Shown here: positions 1 to 10,950 of the stretch, one piece after another
Layout: every line of letters starts with the position of its first letter
Position numbering within the stretch: the stretch's first letter is position 1
Assembly (NCBI GenBank): GCA_030686995.1
Contig: CM060702.1
Span: 65,412,440 to 65,476,439, forward strand
DNA: 64,000 nucleotides
Direction of reading: 5' to 3'
DNA from: Artemisia argyi
Taxonomy: Eukaryota > Streptophyta > Magnoliopsida > Asterales > Asteraceae
Translations under genes and position numbers: made by a program
The notes under the pieces: generated by a model
The model's database searches: none
What the model was told of the DNA's origin: nothing
What the model saw: only the letters and a program-made list of their open reading frames with translations

Positions 1-145
1 TTGAGTGGTTAAGAAGGTTTAGTGCATTGCGTCACTGGGTCCATGATGACTTTATCTTCAATAACGGTGTTGCCTTAGCAACAATCAGTAGCATACGAAT
101 TGAACCCGGTGTCTGCCCTAAGGTTGAATCATATGGAGGGCTATT
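1..145 (+). repeat. Possible tRNA-derived SINE fragment
   Basis: The first 17 bases (TTGAGTGGTTAAGAAGG) resemble a pol III box A, and GAATTGAACCC at 97-107 resembles box B with two mismatches. A pyrimidine-rich tail follows. The left end is cut by the window edge and no target duplication can be tested, so this is a weak call. Confidence 0.22.
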
Positions 146-1272
146 TCTTTTCACCCTTTTCTTTACTTTTCTTTTTAATTCTTCAACTCCTTCTTTCCCT
201 TTCCATTCTTTTCTCCTTTTATCGTATCATACCTAAGGACTTCTAATTCTAACTATTGGAGATGTCCTTGGGTAGATCCCTCCGGCTCTGGCGGATCATA
301 TGACGGTTTTTTTCCTATTTTAATCACCTTATAACTCCATGATTATCCGACAATAGCCATGAAACCTTTGATTGAAAATCTCTCAAAGTGTTTGTGATTA
401 TCAAACATTTTGTTTAACACCTTGAGAGTTTTGTGTTTACTTTTGAAGGGCTCCCCCTTCACATGTGCTCATAAGTAATAAATTTGCACATGCGGGAGGA
501 GCAGGCACTTTTTGAATTGATCCACTTTCAGTGAACAAGACCGATTCGAGACACGCTTACATCACTAGTTAGATTAGCTTGAAGTTATTACCCGGCCTGG
601 TCAAGTTCACAAAAAGTTTCTCGAAACGGTACATTTCTACTTAGACAAATCCTTTTCGAGACACTCTTACGTGGTTAGTTAAAGAGTTCCATTGTCAGTT
701 TTTAGGTGACAACTAGCTCTGGTAACTAACTTGATGTCATTACCCGTCGAGAATATGTCTTTTCGAGATTACTAACTTTTTATTTCGTCAATTCTTGGGT
801 CAATTCTGAGTCTAGCTCGCATGAGATTTGACTCTTAAACAACTTTGAACTTTTATATTTTAATCACATTCACTTTTTCTCCCCCTCAAAAATAGCATAT
901 AAGATGATATTTTTGACAATCTTTTGATTAAAATATGCCTTTTGAGTCTTAAGGGGAGAATTAATCAAGAACATTTGATGTCTAGAACGATGATTTTGTT
1001 TCAAGTACTCCCCCTCAACAAGTGAATTCTTATTGAGGTGAAATACTTGTCTTTTGAGCAGAGTTATGAAAATCAGAAAATGTTTGATTAACTCTACTCA
1101 AAAGTAAGAAGCATTCGCTCCTTATATTAGGATTGAGGCACTGATGCGTACCTCAGGGTCCTTTCTTTACAAGAACGGGTTGTACACTGTTATGCGTGTA
1201 CAAGCCATAATGATAACAAATCAATCAAGTGAAATAGTTAATATTGAAATGTTAATACCCGTGTGTACCAGT
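146..1272. other. Non-coding 3' flank of copia A with polypurine tracts
   Basis: No credible gene. Read on the minus strand this follows the stop of the copia A extra ORF. Two minus-strand polypurine tracts of the form TTGAGGGGGAG lie at 1008-1018 and 873-888, the kind of sequence that primes plus-strand synthesis just before a 3' LTR. Two loosely similar blocks at 543-603 and 652-751 share TTCGAGACAC and TTACCCG. An LTR for element A may lie in 1-872, but no second copy is in the window to prove it. Confidence 0.35.
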
Positions 1273-2418
1273 TTAAAGTTCATCAGTGATTGGAGCATCA
1301 AAGTCTGTGAACTGAGGATCCGGTCTTTGGAAGAGTTTGACGGGAAATGAAAGTCTGACACCGATATAACTTTCCAATCGTCTGATTTGTTCCTGACAAA
1401 ATAACCTTTCTTCAATTTTCATGACAAAGTTTCGAACTTGTCTTCTGGCACTGGATTTCCACCTTGCAGTTTCACCTCTAGATATCTTTCTTCGATCATC
1501 ATTCAACCTTCTGACTAACGCATCACAAACTGTTTTGAGCGTGACATCATAGAACTTGTGTAACTCATCGAGCCTCATGAAACTTATTAGCTTTTTAATG
1601 TTGAGGTAGGTGAAGCCAAAATATGGTGTTTGGATGAGCGTGTACTGTGACAGCTGATTAATTCCAGGAAATGAAACTTGTGGCTTTGTCAGATTGATCT
1701 TTTGTTGGTAACTTTCCACTCCAAGCTGAAGATCTTCCACTCTTTCTTGAACTATCAATCGTCGGATGAAGAGAAGTAGAGATGAAATGAAGTTGTATTG
1801 TGTCTCAGTATCAAATCCATGCATTCTTCCTTGAACTTTTTCTAGATACATGTCTTCAATGTCATTTAGATATAGGTCAGGAAAGTCTGCTTCTGAGAAT
1901 ATGTACTTCTTTTCATCTTGTCTTTTAACCACAATCTCATTCATGAACATGTAGTTAAACCGTTTCGACTCTTGAATCTCCAAGATAGCAATGATCTTTG
2001 ATTTATGCTTCACATTCTCTAATGATTTGATGTCTAACCTGTGAGTGTAACCGAGACGACGACGTTCAGGATAGTGCTGAATCTCGTGTAAAGCATCTCT
2101 GTCATAAGCTACAATAGAGTTGCTAAATACTGGAGTTGATTCTTCACTTGCATGAACATCGTATCTTGCGGCTGGTACTGAGATAGTCAATGAGGAAGCA
2201 TATTTCTACTTTGATTTTTCTTGAGTGAGTTGGAGGTTACGAAGATCCTTGTTGAAGAAGAAGCGGTAAGGTAACTTAGGTTTTTCGGGAAATCCTTGCA
2301 GATGAAATGGTTTAGTCCAATCGATGAAGTAAGGTTTGTCCTAGTTTTTGGAATATGTGTCGAGATTCGCCTTAGGATTTAGCCAGTCAAACTTAACAGA
2401 CATTGCACTAGCTATATT
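1273..2418 (-). pseudogene. Copia A extra ORF, C-terminal part (broken)
   Basis: C-terminal third of the long extra ORF lying downstream of copia A pol. The main open stretch, 2190 to 1273, codes for about 305 residues. It includes VEDLQLGVESYQQKINLTKP, a signature I recognise from hypothetical proteins attached to daisy-family copia elements, followed by a basic Arg/Lys-rich region and a short acidic tail. Stretch 2418-2191 is in the same frame but holds further stop codons. No catalytic motif is visible, so no function is proposed. Its position after RNase H matches the extra (env-position) ORF of SIRE/Maximus-type copia elements; that lineage label is inference. Confidence 0.7.
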
Positions 2419-4817
2419 CTACATATGAAATTCGAGTTCCATCGTATTTCCAGATCTAGACTTGAGGAATTCACGTGCATCCCGATCGATTCTTCTTAGC
2501 TCCGCTTTTGTAAGTTTCTCAATCTGAAGCTCTTTCATGATAACCTGAGTATATTGCAGTGTATTGCCTGGGAGTGGTTCTTCATCTTCCAGAGGAGGTT
2601 GAGCTTTGACCAAATCAGTCAACCAATCATTTTCAGGTGTATCATCATTGTCGAGCCATGAGTGACGCCTTCTTTTCTTTGACTTCTTAGACTTGGATGT
2701 GGTATCCTTGTCTTGAGCTTTTGAGGTTGACGATTGTCCAGGTTGAGAATCGGGAATTGGGGAGGCACGGTAATCGGTATCGGGTTGTCCTTCATAATCA
2801 TCAGTTAGGTGCATAAGATTTTCTTCCTCATCTGTGGGACCTTGACCAGTAGCTGAAGTGTGTTGCTGATTTCCAGGAGGAGTAAGATCCTTTTGTGGTT
2901 GGTGAGAAGATGATGGACCGGTTCCGGACTTGTGTTTCTTACCTTTTGAGTTCGGGTCCGGGTCGTCATCTTTCCTTGACCTCTTCAGGGATCCATCAGC
3001 TTCTTTACACGACTCTTTAGACAAGTTAGCTGCAATGGCGTCGATAAGTGCAGTTTCCTCAGTAGTCAAAGTGGTTTTGGATGCAACTTTGTCGTAGAGT
3101 TGAGTAAGCAGGTCTTCGACTGATGGTTCAGGAATGACTGGAGTTGATGTTGAAGCTTTGGCAGGATGAAGTGTGAATGGTGTTGTTGACAACATTTTCT
3201 TTACAACACTTCTGATTCTGTGCTCCAAATTGTCCTTGATTGGTGCAACAAGACTTGTCACTTCAGGAGTAACAATTTCAACTGGATTCTCAGTAAGGTA
3301 ATCTAGTATGAAAGTCCTGATGACTCCTGTCAAATCTGCTTTCATGAACTTATCGATTTGCTGCTTTGCTTCCTGAAAATCTTCAACTTGTTTAGCAAGA
3401 CTAGTAACCATGGTTGTGAGACTATTGACTTGCTCCTGAAGATCAACTGGTTTTGTCGGTTCATTGATTGATTGTTGCTTATTTTCGGTTTCAGAGGGTG
3501 TAGGAGATGAATGTTCCGGTGATGATTCAGATGATGACTCGTTGTGAGAGCTTGAAGAAGAAGTTGGAGGAGTCGGATCCTTTGGTGGAGAGTCTTGAGG
3601 AGGTGGAGATTGTTATGAAGATGTCTGTTTAGATTGTGAAGATGACTGAAGGAATATGTTGGCGTCGAATGCTTCCTTTTCTTCATTTTCCTTTTCTTCT
3701 TCCTGTGCAAGAAACTCTGGAGTGGTGAAAGGGTCAAATCCCAGATCCGTAGCAATGTTCTCCAGTTCATCAACATTCTCCTCAACATTTGTAGTTTCTG
3801 TCATAGTGATGTCACCTGTTGCATCTGTGTCATTTACTTTGTCACTAGGTTGTGAAGCTGGTTCCAAAGTGGTAGACACAACGGGAGGAATTGAGCTGCT
3901 GGTAGTGCCTTCATGCTCTGGTTGATCGACAGGTGGTGATGAAGGTTGAGGATGAATTCGGCTGAGGAGTGATGCTTCTGTCTGTTCTTTAAGAAATTTC
4001 TTCTCTTCAGCTCGTGTGTCGACAATTATACTTTTCAATTTTCTTTTGTCAACCAATTGCTCAACTATTGGTTCGTCTTCTTCATCATCATTAGGTTCAT
4101 TTATCGTGATCCCTTTTCTTTTTCTTTTATCAGCTTCAAAGGTTTCTAGACTTTGTTGTATTGCAATTTCCGTTTCTGGAAATGCTTCTTCAGGTACTAT
4201 TACTCTTCGTTCAAAGTCTTCCTCTTCTTCTTCAGATTCTGTGTCAAACTCAGAGTCGCTTTCAGAGGGTGGCGGTGTAGGTTCATCTCGAAGAGCGCGC
4301 TTTGGTGTTACCTTCTTCTTCGGCTTAGTTGCAGGCTTAGGTTTGGGTGTAGGTTTCGGTTTGGTGGAAGGTTTGGTTTTGAGAGTAGCCTTTGACTTTG
4401 ATTGCGGTGAGCCAGTGGTGCTTGTAGTACTCCCAGATTTCACACTTCCTTTACTTCGAGTCTGTATGGTAGTTTCTTCCTGAATCCCTTTGTAAGCATT
4501 ATCGTAGAATTTATAGCTCGAACTTTTCTTGATATTATCATCAAGAAGGTACTAGGGAAGCCTCATTCCTTTTTGCTTAGTAGAAGATGTGGTCATTTTG
4601 ACAAAAGAAATGTTGAAGTCGTCCTCGAAGAGGTTCTTTGGCTCATTAGGATCTCCCATTCTTTTGATGAATTCAGGAGTATCTTTGCAAAAATGTTCAA
4701 TGATTAGCTTTGTGAATCTTATGAACGGGATCATAGTCTTTTCACATCCGGTTTGAATGTTGTAGACTATATCGTTCATTATTGGAACTGCAAAGTCAAT
4801 AGGTGACATGCTCACCA
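2419..4817 (-). pseudogene. Copia A extra ORF, middle part (broken)
   Basis: Continuation of the same minus-strand frame; the open stretches starting at 4845, 4443, 3411 and 2190 are all in one frame. Single in-frame stops fall at about 4552 and 3613, and at the lower end, 2419. It encodes a globular start (4817-4552), a Lys-Pro repeat (about 4400-4310), a Glu/Asp/Ser-rich acidic tract (about 4280-4190), long Ser/Thr/Pro-rich linkers, and a Lys-Arg-rich segment that could be a nuclear localisation signal (about 2700-2640). Composition suggests a largely disordered linker between two conserved ends. The frame has survived with few stops, so decay is recent or slow. Confidence 0.7.
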
Positions 4818-4825
4818 TTCCCCAA
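4818..4825. repeat. 8-bp target site duplication, left copy
   Basis: TTCCCCAA, repeated exactly at 5601-5608 on the other side of the hAT-like element. The 8-bp length is typical of hAT transposons. Confidence 0.85.
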
Positions 4826-5600
4826 CAGTGTTCTGAAAGGCTCAAGGCGCACTAAGGCGTAAAGGGGGGCAAAGAGCCTCGAGTCGAGGCGCATTCCAAG
4901 GCGCGGGATTCATGAATGCGAGGCGCACTAAAAACATTAAGTTTTTTATAACATATATGACCATTTATGTAGCTTAAATAACAAAAAATAACGTTAAAAT
5001 ACTTAATGCATGACACATATTGCCATTATAAATATTAAAATGGATCAGTTGTCACTTCTAAAACGGATCAACTCTTTGACTCGATGTCCTATATAGAGAT
5101 TAAAATATATATCAGACTAAATATACATGTGTCCTACACTTGTAGCTTACATCTAACAAAACTCATAATTTAACCTAAAATATCAAGCAAGCTACATATT
5201 AATATTCAAGGCACAATGCCATATTTCATGATAATATGTCGTAAAGAAAATACTTAATGAAACAAAGTAACTTCTTAAAGAAAATTCCAATCAATAAAAT
5301 AAAATAAAATTAATTCAAAATTACAAATCGTACAAATACTCACCCTATGACTTAAAAGGCCCATGTATTTTATCTTATTATTAAAATAAAATTAAAAAAT
5401 TAAAAAAACTAAAAAAAAAAAAAAAAAAAAAAAATCTTACATCTCCAAGGCGCAAAAAGCCCGAAGGTGCAAAGGCGTAAAAAGCCCTCAAGGCGCGCTT
5501 TTTGTGGGATTCATGCATGTCGTGAGCCTCGATCTGAAAAAATCCCAAAGGCTAGAGCCTTGCTCCAAGGTGCGCCTTAGGCGCGATTTTGACAACTATG
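4826..5600. mobile_element. Non-autonomous hAT-like element (775 bp)
   Basis: Inserted inside the copia A extra ORF. The 8-bp direct repeat TTCCCCAA flanks it. The ends are related inverted sequences: it starts CAGTGTTCTGAAA and its other end read in reverse starts CATAGTTGTCAAA. Just inside both ends are arrays of AAGGCGC/GCGCCTT words that give extended subterminal pairing. The interior is AT-rich (about 5000-5440) with an A run at 5410-5435 and has no ORF, so transposition would need a transposase in trans. Removing the element plus one target copy (783 bp) restores the host reading frame. Confidence 0.8.
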
Positions 5601-6180
5601 TTCCCCAAAATACTTGTAAATGCTCAAGTCTGGGATGTTCATGATTACTTTTTCTTCCTGATATAGAACGTATGACTAACAAATAGACAGTTCTCCAAGG
5701 CTGAGGTATATTCTTTGCATTGAATCTGGAATGCTTAATCAGAGGTAAGTCGTCTTGAGCGTCGTATCCTAGTTCTATGAAGAAGTCCAGGAGATCCAGT
5801 TCAGGCAACATAGGAACAAATTCATTCTCAGGCTGAGGTAGATGAAAGATTGTACGAAGGACTTCGTGATCTACAGTGTAGACTTGTCGATCCAGCGTAA
5901 TAGTGAAAGACTCATCATCTAAGTTAACCTTTGCCGTAAGCCAGAACTGATGAAGGTAGAACACAGGAACTGAAGTAGATTTGTTGAGCAGATGCTTGCA
6001 AGGATGTGCAAGGAGAATATCTTTGACAATCTTGCACGAATTCTCAGGAATTCTCAACTTGACGAAATCAACTCGAGGATTGTTTCTGCCAATGGTGACG
6101 TTGTAGTCAGCGGGAATGATGTCATTCATAGTGAGTAATGGAAGAGTTTGTTCGGGGACATTCTCGTCGTGTTCAACCAT
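5601..6180 (-). pseudogene. Copia A extra ORF, N-terminal domain
   Basis: The start chosen is the ATG at 6180 because its context (AACATGG) fits plant translation starts better than the upstream in-frame ATG at 6204. The domain contains FYLHQFWLTAKV, then FTITLDRQVYTVDHEVLRTI and an aromatic stretch ending in LEHLQVFWG. This is the conserved N-terminal block I recognise from daisy-family copia extra ORFs. The codon frame runs straight into 4817 once the hAT-like insertion is taken out. Function unknown. A partial second copy of this start lies at 6982-7317. Confidence 0.7.
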
Positions 6181-6454
6181 GTTAATCTGAAAAGATATTA
6201 TCAAAAACCAAACATCCAGATTTGTTACTCGTTAGCACGATCACAAGTTTGATTAAGATACACATTTAGAATCATTTAAGCACAGAGGGTGTAATAGTAA
6301 TATGTGAAGAGACGAGTGAAGTATACTAAGATAATTTAGAATTATGGAATCAAGTATTGAGTACTCATACATTCACATATGCACAAACACTATCCACGAT
6401 ACATAATTACACCACACGTTACATCGAATAATATTCATCATCACAATTTACATG
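5845..6454. repeat. Tandem duplication, copy 1 (610 bp)
   Basis: Nearly identical to 6982-7591 at an offset of 1137 bp. It covers the first about 110 codons of the copia A extra ORF, its start codon and about 270 bp of upstream sequence. Only scattered base differences are visible, for example GTCGATCC versus GTCTATCC. Confidence 0.9.
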
Positions 6455-6981
6455 TTTTCGAAATTACAACATTCAATGTTCTCGAAATATTACACATATG
6501 ACAGTTTTTCACAAACACAGAGAATCCTTGATTTCGAAAAATAATCTTATTGTGATTTCAAAAAAAACAGAGTTTACGCAAATGTCAATTGTGAGTGATT
6601 TCGAAATAATCCACAAGATGTGTTCTCGATAAATAGTTATCGAAAATACATAATTGCAGAATATTTCGCAAATACAGAAATTGAACATTTCTCGAAAAAA
6701 TTTAAGTGGCTTGTGTTTTCGAAAAAAATGGCCAGCGATGAAAGTTTTTGCAAACACATTCAACAACAGTTTTCGAAAGAATTACGAAGTGTATTCTTGA
6801 AAAAGTGCACTTTTCGAGAAAAATACACAAACTTTGAAAATTTTCGAAAACCCTTGTTAGATGTGTTCTCGAAAAAATTTCCATCAGTATTGGTGATTGC
6901 GAAACTGAGTTTTCGAAAAAATTATTTACAAGAATTTCGAAATCGTGCTAACGTACATTTCTTGTGTGATAAGAAGAATCA
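6455..6981. repeat. TTCGAAA-rich spacer between the duplicated copies
   Basis: About 530 bp in which TTCGAAA, TCTCGAAA or TTTCGAGA words recur at least a dozen times, roughly every 30-60 bp (for example near 6456, 6533, 6600, 6640, 6718, 6771, 6870, 6915 and 6935). TTCGAA is palindromic, so the pattern reads on both strands. The small ORFs across it translate to low-complexity Phe/Lys sequence and are not credible genes. Confidence 0.55.
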
Positions 6982-7317
6982 AAAGATTGTACGAAGGACT
7001 TCGTGATCTACAATGTAGACTTGTCTATCCAGCGTAATAGTGAAAGACTCATCATCTAAGTTAACCTTTGCCGTAAGCCAGAACTGATGAAGGTAGAACA
7101 CAGGAACTGAAGTAGATTTGTTGAGCAGATGCTTGCAAGGATGTGCAAGGAGAATATCTTTGACAATCTTGCACGAATTCTCAGGAATTCTCAACTTGAC
7201 GAAATCAACTCGAGGATTGTTTCTGCCAATGGTGACGTTGTAGTCAGCGGGAATGATGTCATTCATAGTGAGTAATGGAAGAGTTTGTTCGGGGACATTC
7301 TCGTCATGTTCAGCCAT
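6982..7317 (-). pseudogene. Duplicated N-terminal fragment of the extra ORF
   Basis: Second copy of the start of the copia A extra ORF, with the ATG at 7317. It reads the same protein for about 110 codons, ending at ...VLRTIF, where the duplicated unit stops at 6982 and the frame runs into the TTCGAAA-rich spacer. It lies upstream of the longer copy in the direction of transcription, so it carries its own copy of the leader and promoter region. It is a truncated coding copy. Confidence 0.8.
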
Positions 7318-7591
7318 GTTAATCTGAAAAGATATTATCAAAAACCAAACATCCAGATTTGTTACTCGTTAGCACGATCACAAGTTTGATTAAGATACAC
7401 ATTTAGAATCATTTAAGCACAGAGGGTGTAATAGTAATATGTGAAGAGACGAGTGAAGTATACTGAGATAATTTAGAATTATGGAATCAAGTATTGAGTA
7501 CTCATACATTCACATATGCACAAACACTATCCACGATACATAATTACACCACACGTTACATCAAATAATAATCATCATCACAATTTACATG
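6982..7591. repeat. Tandem duplication, copy 2 (610 bp)
   Basis: Partner of 5845-6454. Its right border coincides with the first base of the large inverted repeat at 7591. Confidence 0.9.
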
Positions 7592-7741
7592 ATTTGTTAA
7601 GTGTTCAATTGAATTTGTGGTTCGCGATATTATGTTCAATGACCATATTTCGAAATCATTGATTTGTTAAGTGTTCAATTGAAATATGGTCATTGAACAT
7701 AATATCGCGAACCACAAATTCAATTGAACACTTAACAAATC
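7591..7741. repeat. 61-bp perfect inverted repeat (hairpin)
   Basis: Left arm 7591-7651 and right arm 7681-7741 are exact reverse complements over 61 bp, separated by 29 bp. The last 20 bp of the spacer (7661-7680) repeat the first 20 bases of the left arm, so the structure mixes inverted and direct copies. A transcript would fold into a long perfect hairpin. Confidence 0.95.
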
Positions 7742-8628
7742 AATGAATCATGTGACAATTTATAACAATTGGATCATGTTCATCACACATTATTACCCAA
7801 AAGAACATAGCACAAGAGAAAACCCATTTAGAACAAAACCCTACTTATCGAGAATCAAGCAAACACGGATATAGAACAAATTAACGTGCATAATAATGAT
7901 CCTTACACGTATAGCAAAAAATCCCAACAAGAAAATCAACCAAAACATTAAAGAATCAATAACACCTATTTCGTACCAAAACCCTAGATATCGAGAATCA
8001 CACAAACACGTATTTGGATGAGATTAAATGTTATGGGCAAGTTAGGAACATGTTTTAGGACAAAACCCCTATCAAAAATTACTCCCCCAAACACGTTTTG
8101 AATAATCCCGAAATTTTGAAACCCTAGGTTTTCAAAACGTGATTACATGAAATCTAACCATTAACTTTGTGATTAAACGAAAACCATAGCTTGAGATTGT
8201 CTAAAGATCATGTAGAAACTTACAGATTGAAGATTAGTAGCTTGGATTTCACGTTTGAATTTGGGCCGTAGGTTTCCAAAGGGTTTTTGTATGATTTTTG
8301 ATGATATTTTAGAAATACGGGGTGTTTGTTTATGTTTATATTATTGACTTTTGAAATTTGTCACTTTTAGTCCCTTAACTACTAATTTTGCATCATGAGT
8401 CCTCAAGTTAGATACAAGTTGATAATCAAAGATACATTACCTTATGACACCGTTTATGAGAAGAAAAGGAAATGAGATATTCATTAATTCTGAAACAATA
8501 CATCTTAAGGAAATATGCAAGAATACCATTTTGAAAAATATGAGAAAAGTTTGAGTGTGTCTCCCCATCAACACTTGTAAAAGAGAAAGAAATAACAAGG
8601 TGTTGACAGGAAGCGATATACTTGCGTG

Positions 8629-8665
<37 letters not shown>

Positions 8666-8763
8666 TAAGTGAAATAAATAGAGAAAATCTTTTGTGTTTT
8701 TGATGTTTTTATAAATTTGATAAAAAAATTATTTACAAAGATAGTTTGTTTGATGTTTGACAT
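7742..8763. other. Non-coding spacer between copia A pol and its extra ORF
   Basis: AT-rich with no credible gene on either strand. Two similar sentences occur at about 7838-7870 and 7980-8010 (an 'ACCCTA..ATCGAGAATCA.. AAACACG' pattern). A run of 34 T lies at 8631-8664. In copia B the matching interval carries a separate plus-strand gene; I could not recognise its counterpart here. Confidence 0.5.
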
Positions 8764-9387
8764 TTACTTGTGTTTTAGAAACTTTTTCAAATCATCTGGT
8801 GTCAAACATCGCATACCAATTTGGTGAACTAAACTAGCAAACCTTGATGGAGCTAAGGCTTTTGTAAGTAAGTCCGCCAATTGGTATTCAGTTCCGACAA
8901 AATATAATTCAACTGTACCCTTTTCGACATGTTCCTTGATGAAATGATAGCGGAGATCAATGTGTTTGGATTTGCAATGATGGACTGTGTTGCAGGAGAT
9001 TGCAATGGCACTTTTGGAATCGCAGTAGATAGGAATCTTATTGAATAGGTAGCCATAGTATTTAAGTTGTGATCTCATCCAAATGACTTGAGCACAACAA
9101 GCAGACATAGCTACGTATTCAGATTCTGTAGATGACAGTGATGTGCAGTCCTGCTTCTTTGATTGCCAAGACACAAGCTTATCTCCAAGAAACTGTAATC
9201 CACCTGATGTGCTTTTTCGCGTGTCTAAGCATCCTGCATGGTCAGCGTCTGAAAAAGCTATTAGTTCAAAACCAGAATTCTTCGGATACCAGATTCCCAA
9301 ATGGATGGTTACCTTTATGTATCGAAGGATTCTTTTTGCCTCATTGAGGTGTTTCTCAGTTGGTTTAGACTGATATCGCGAACACAT
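8764..9387 (-). pseudogene. Ty1-copia A RNase H domain
   Basis: Encodes the RNase H end of a copia polyprotein, which degrades the RNA strand of the RNA-DNA hybrid during reverse transcription. Visible motifs in order are AFSDADHAGCLDTRKSTSGG (first catalytic Asp), LVSWQSKKQ, SSTESEYVAMS (catalytic Glu), IPIYCDSKSAI (third Asp) and KHIDLRYHFI, then the usual QLADLLTKAL and a stop. The catalytic residues look intact. The join to RT at about 9390-9410 is broken by a frameshift and an apparent loss of the usual segment between the RT tail and RNase H, so the element cannot make a normal polyprotein. Confidence 0.9.
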
Positions 9388-10348
9388 ATAGACAGCAAAT
9401 ACAATATCAAGTCAACAGGAGTCCCATGTATATCAGCATCTAGTTTTGTGGAATTAGCCATAGGTGTATTCATTGTATCACAGCTTTGCATTCCATGTTT
9501 CTTTAAAATCTCAAGAGCATATTTGGACTGATTTAGAAAAATTCCACGGGGTGACTGATGAACTTGTAGTCCTAGAAAGAACGTAAGTTCACCCATCATG
9601 GACATTTCGAAATTATCTGTCATTAAGTTTGCAAAATCCATTGAGTAAAGTTTGTTGGTTGAAGCAAAAATAATGTCATCGACATAAATTTCAACGATTA
9701 ATAAGTCCACCCCGTATGTTTTTGTAAACAGTGTCGGATCCACCGAGCCTAGAGTAAAGTTATTAGCCAACAGGAATTTAGATAACTTATCATACCACGC
9801 CATGGGGGCTTGCTTGAGACCGTAGAGAGACTTCTTTAGCTTGTAGACATGATTGGGATGTTCTGGATCAACGAATCCTTCAGGTTGACTGACATAAACC
9901 ACTTCACGGAGTTGACCATTCAGAAAATCCGTTTTCACATCCATTTGATAAACAACCATATTCCGATGAGCAGCATACGCTAAGAAGATCCGTACAGCTT
10001 CAAGTCTAGCTACTGGAGCAAATGATTCTTCAAAATCTATTCCTTCTTCTTGAGAGTATCCTTTTGCTACCAAGCGTGATTTGTTGCGTATGACAGTTCC
10101 TTCTGCATCCAGTTTGTTTTTCCAGATCCATTTTTATCCAATGATAATGATTCCTTCGGGTTTTTCAACCATTTCCCAGACTTCCAATCTTTGAAAGGAT
10201 TCAAATTCTTCTTGCATAGACTCAATCCAGTTTTTGTAAGTCATAGCTTCTTTGACGTTTTTAGGCACGGTTTCACATACTGTGAGTGCGTATATGCAAG
10301 TTTCACCATCTGTGTGAAGTCGTTGTCTTGTCATAATAGGTGCATCTG
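9388..10348 (-). pseudogene. Ty1-copia A reverse transcriptase
   Basis: Copia RT on the minus strand, 5'-truncated where element 1 begins (10348/10349). It shows KNWIESMQEEFESF near the start, then [44 protein letters not shown] and the catalytic box YVDDIIF (about 9675-9690). A single in-frame TAA at 10131-10133 replaces the residue before KWIWKNK. The YVDD aspartates are present. Integrase, protease and gag of this element are absent from the window, and their expected position is taken by element 1. Confidence 0.9.
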
Positions 10349-10827
10349 TGTAACACCCCCAGTTTTGAAAACATGCAGCGGAAATTAGATTGGGTGTTAC
10401 TTCATAGCGCACAGTTTATTAGTAGGAAATGATTTGTCATTTTAGTCATTTTAAAGATCTATCATTCGAATATAAATACCAGAGTTTTAAAAGAGGTCCC
10501 CATTTGTCCCAAAGTTTATTAAATCAGTTTTTGAATGATAGGAAAATTTATAGCCTTTATAAGTATCCGTGCTCCTCCATGCCATCCTTGCTCATTATGG
10601 ACCTGAGATAAACACATGCTAAAAGTGTCAACACAAAGGTTGGTGAGTTCATAGAGTTTATAGTTTCGAATATCAATTTCCAAAATCAAAGAGTTTATGA
10701 TTCCATAGAAGTTATAATAACAGTTGATTATCAAATTAAAGTGTGAGTAAATCCATAATATTCATAGCTTAAATCGATGATTTATCAAAATCAGAAAATG
10801 AGTGATTTCCTCATTAATTCAAAAATA

Positions 10828-10950
10828 GTTCGTTGGTCTGCCCTTCACCGGGTCAACACCAAAATAGTAGTTCGTTTGTCCTAACTGGGACAACACCAAA
10901 ATATTAGTTTGTTTGACCTAACCGGGTCAACACCAAAACAGTAGTTTGTT
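10828..10950. repeat. 38-bp minisatellite in the element 1 LTR
   Basis: About three imperfect units of the form AGTTYGTTTGWCCTAACYGG followed by GWCAACACCAAAAYAKT. The same array is in the other LTR at about 19457-19575. Confidence 0.7.

Noticed and set aside
1144..1415. Short ORFs on both strands at the end of the copia A extra ORF
   Set aside because: Overlap the true reading frame and have no independent support.
3656..4483. Plus-strand ORFs opposite the copia A extra ORF
   Set aside because: Ser/Phe/Leu-rich shadows of the Lys/Glu/Ser-rich minus-strand frame.
8437..8763. 108-aa minus-strand ORF with a poly-Lys run
   Set aside because: Created by the T run at 8631-8664; no protein-like features.
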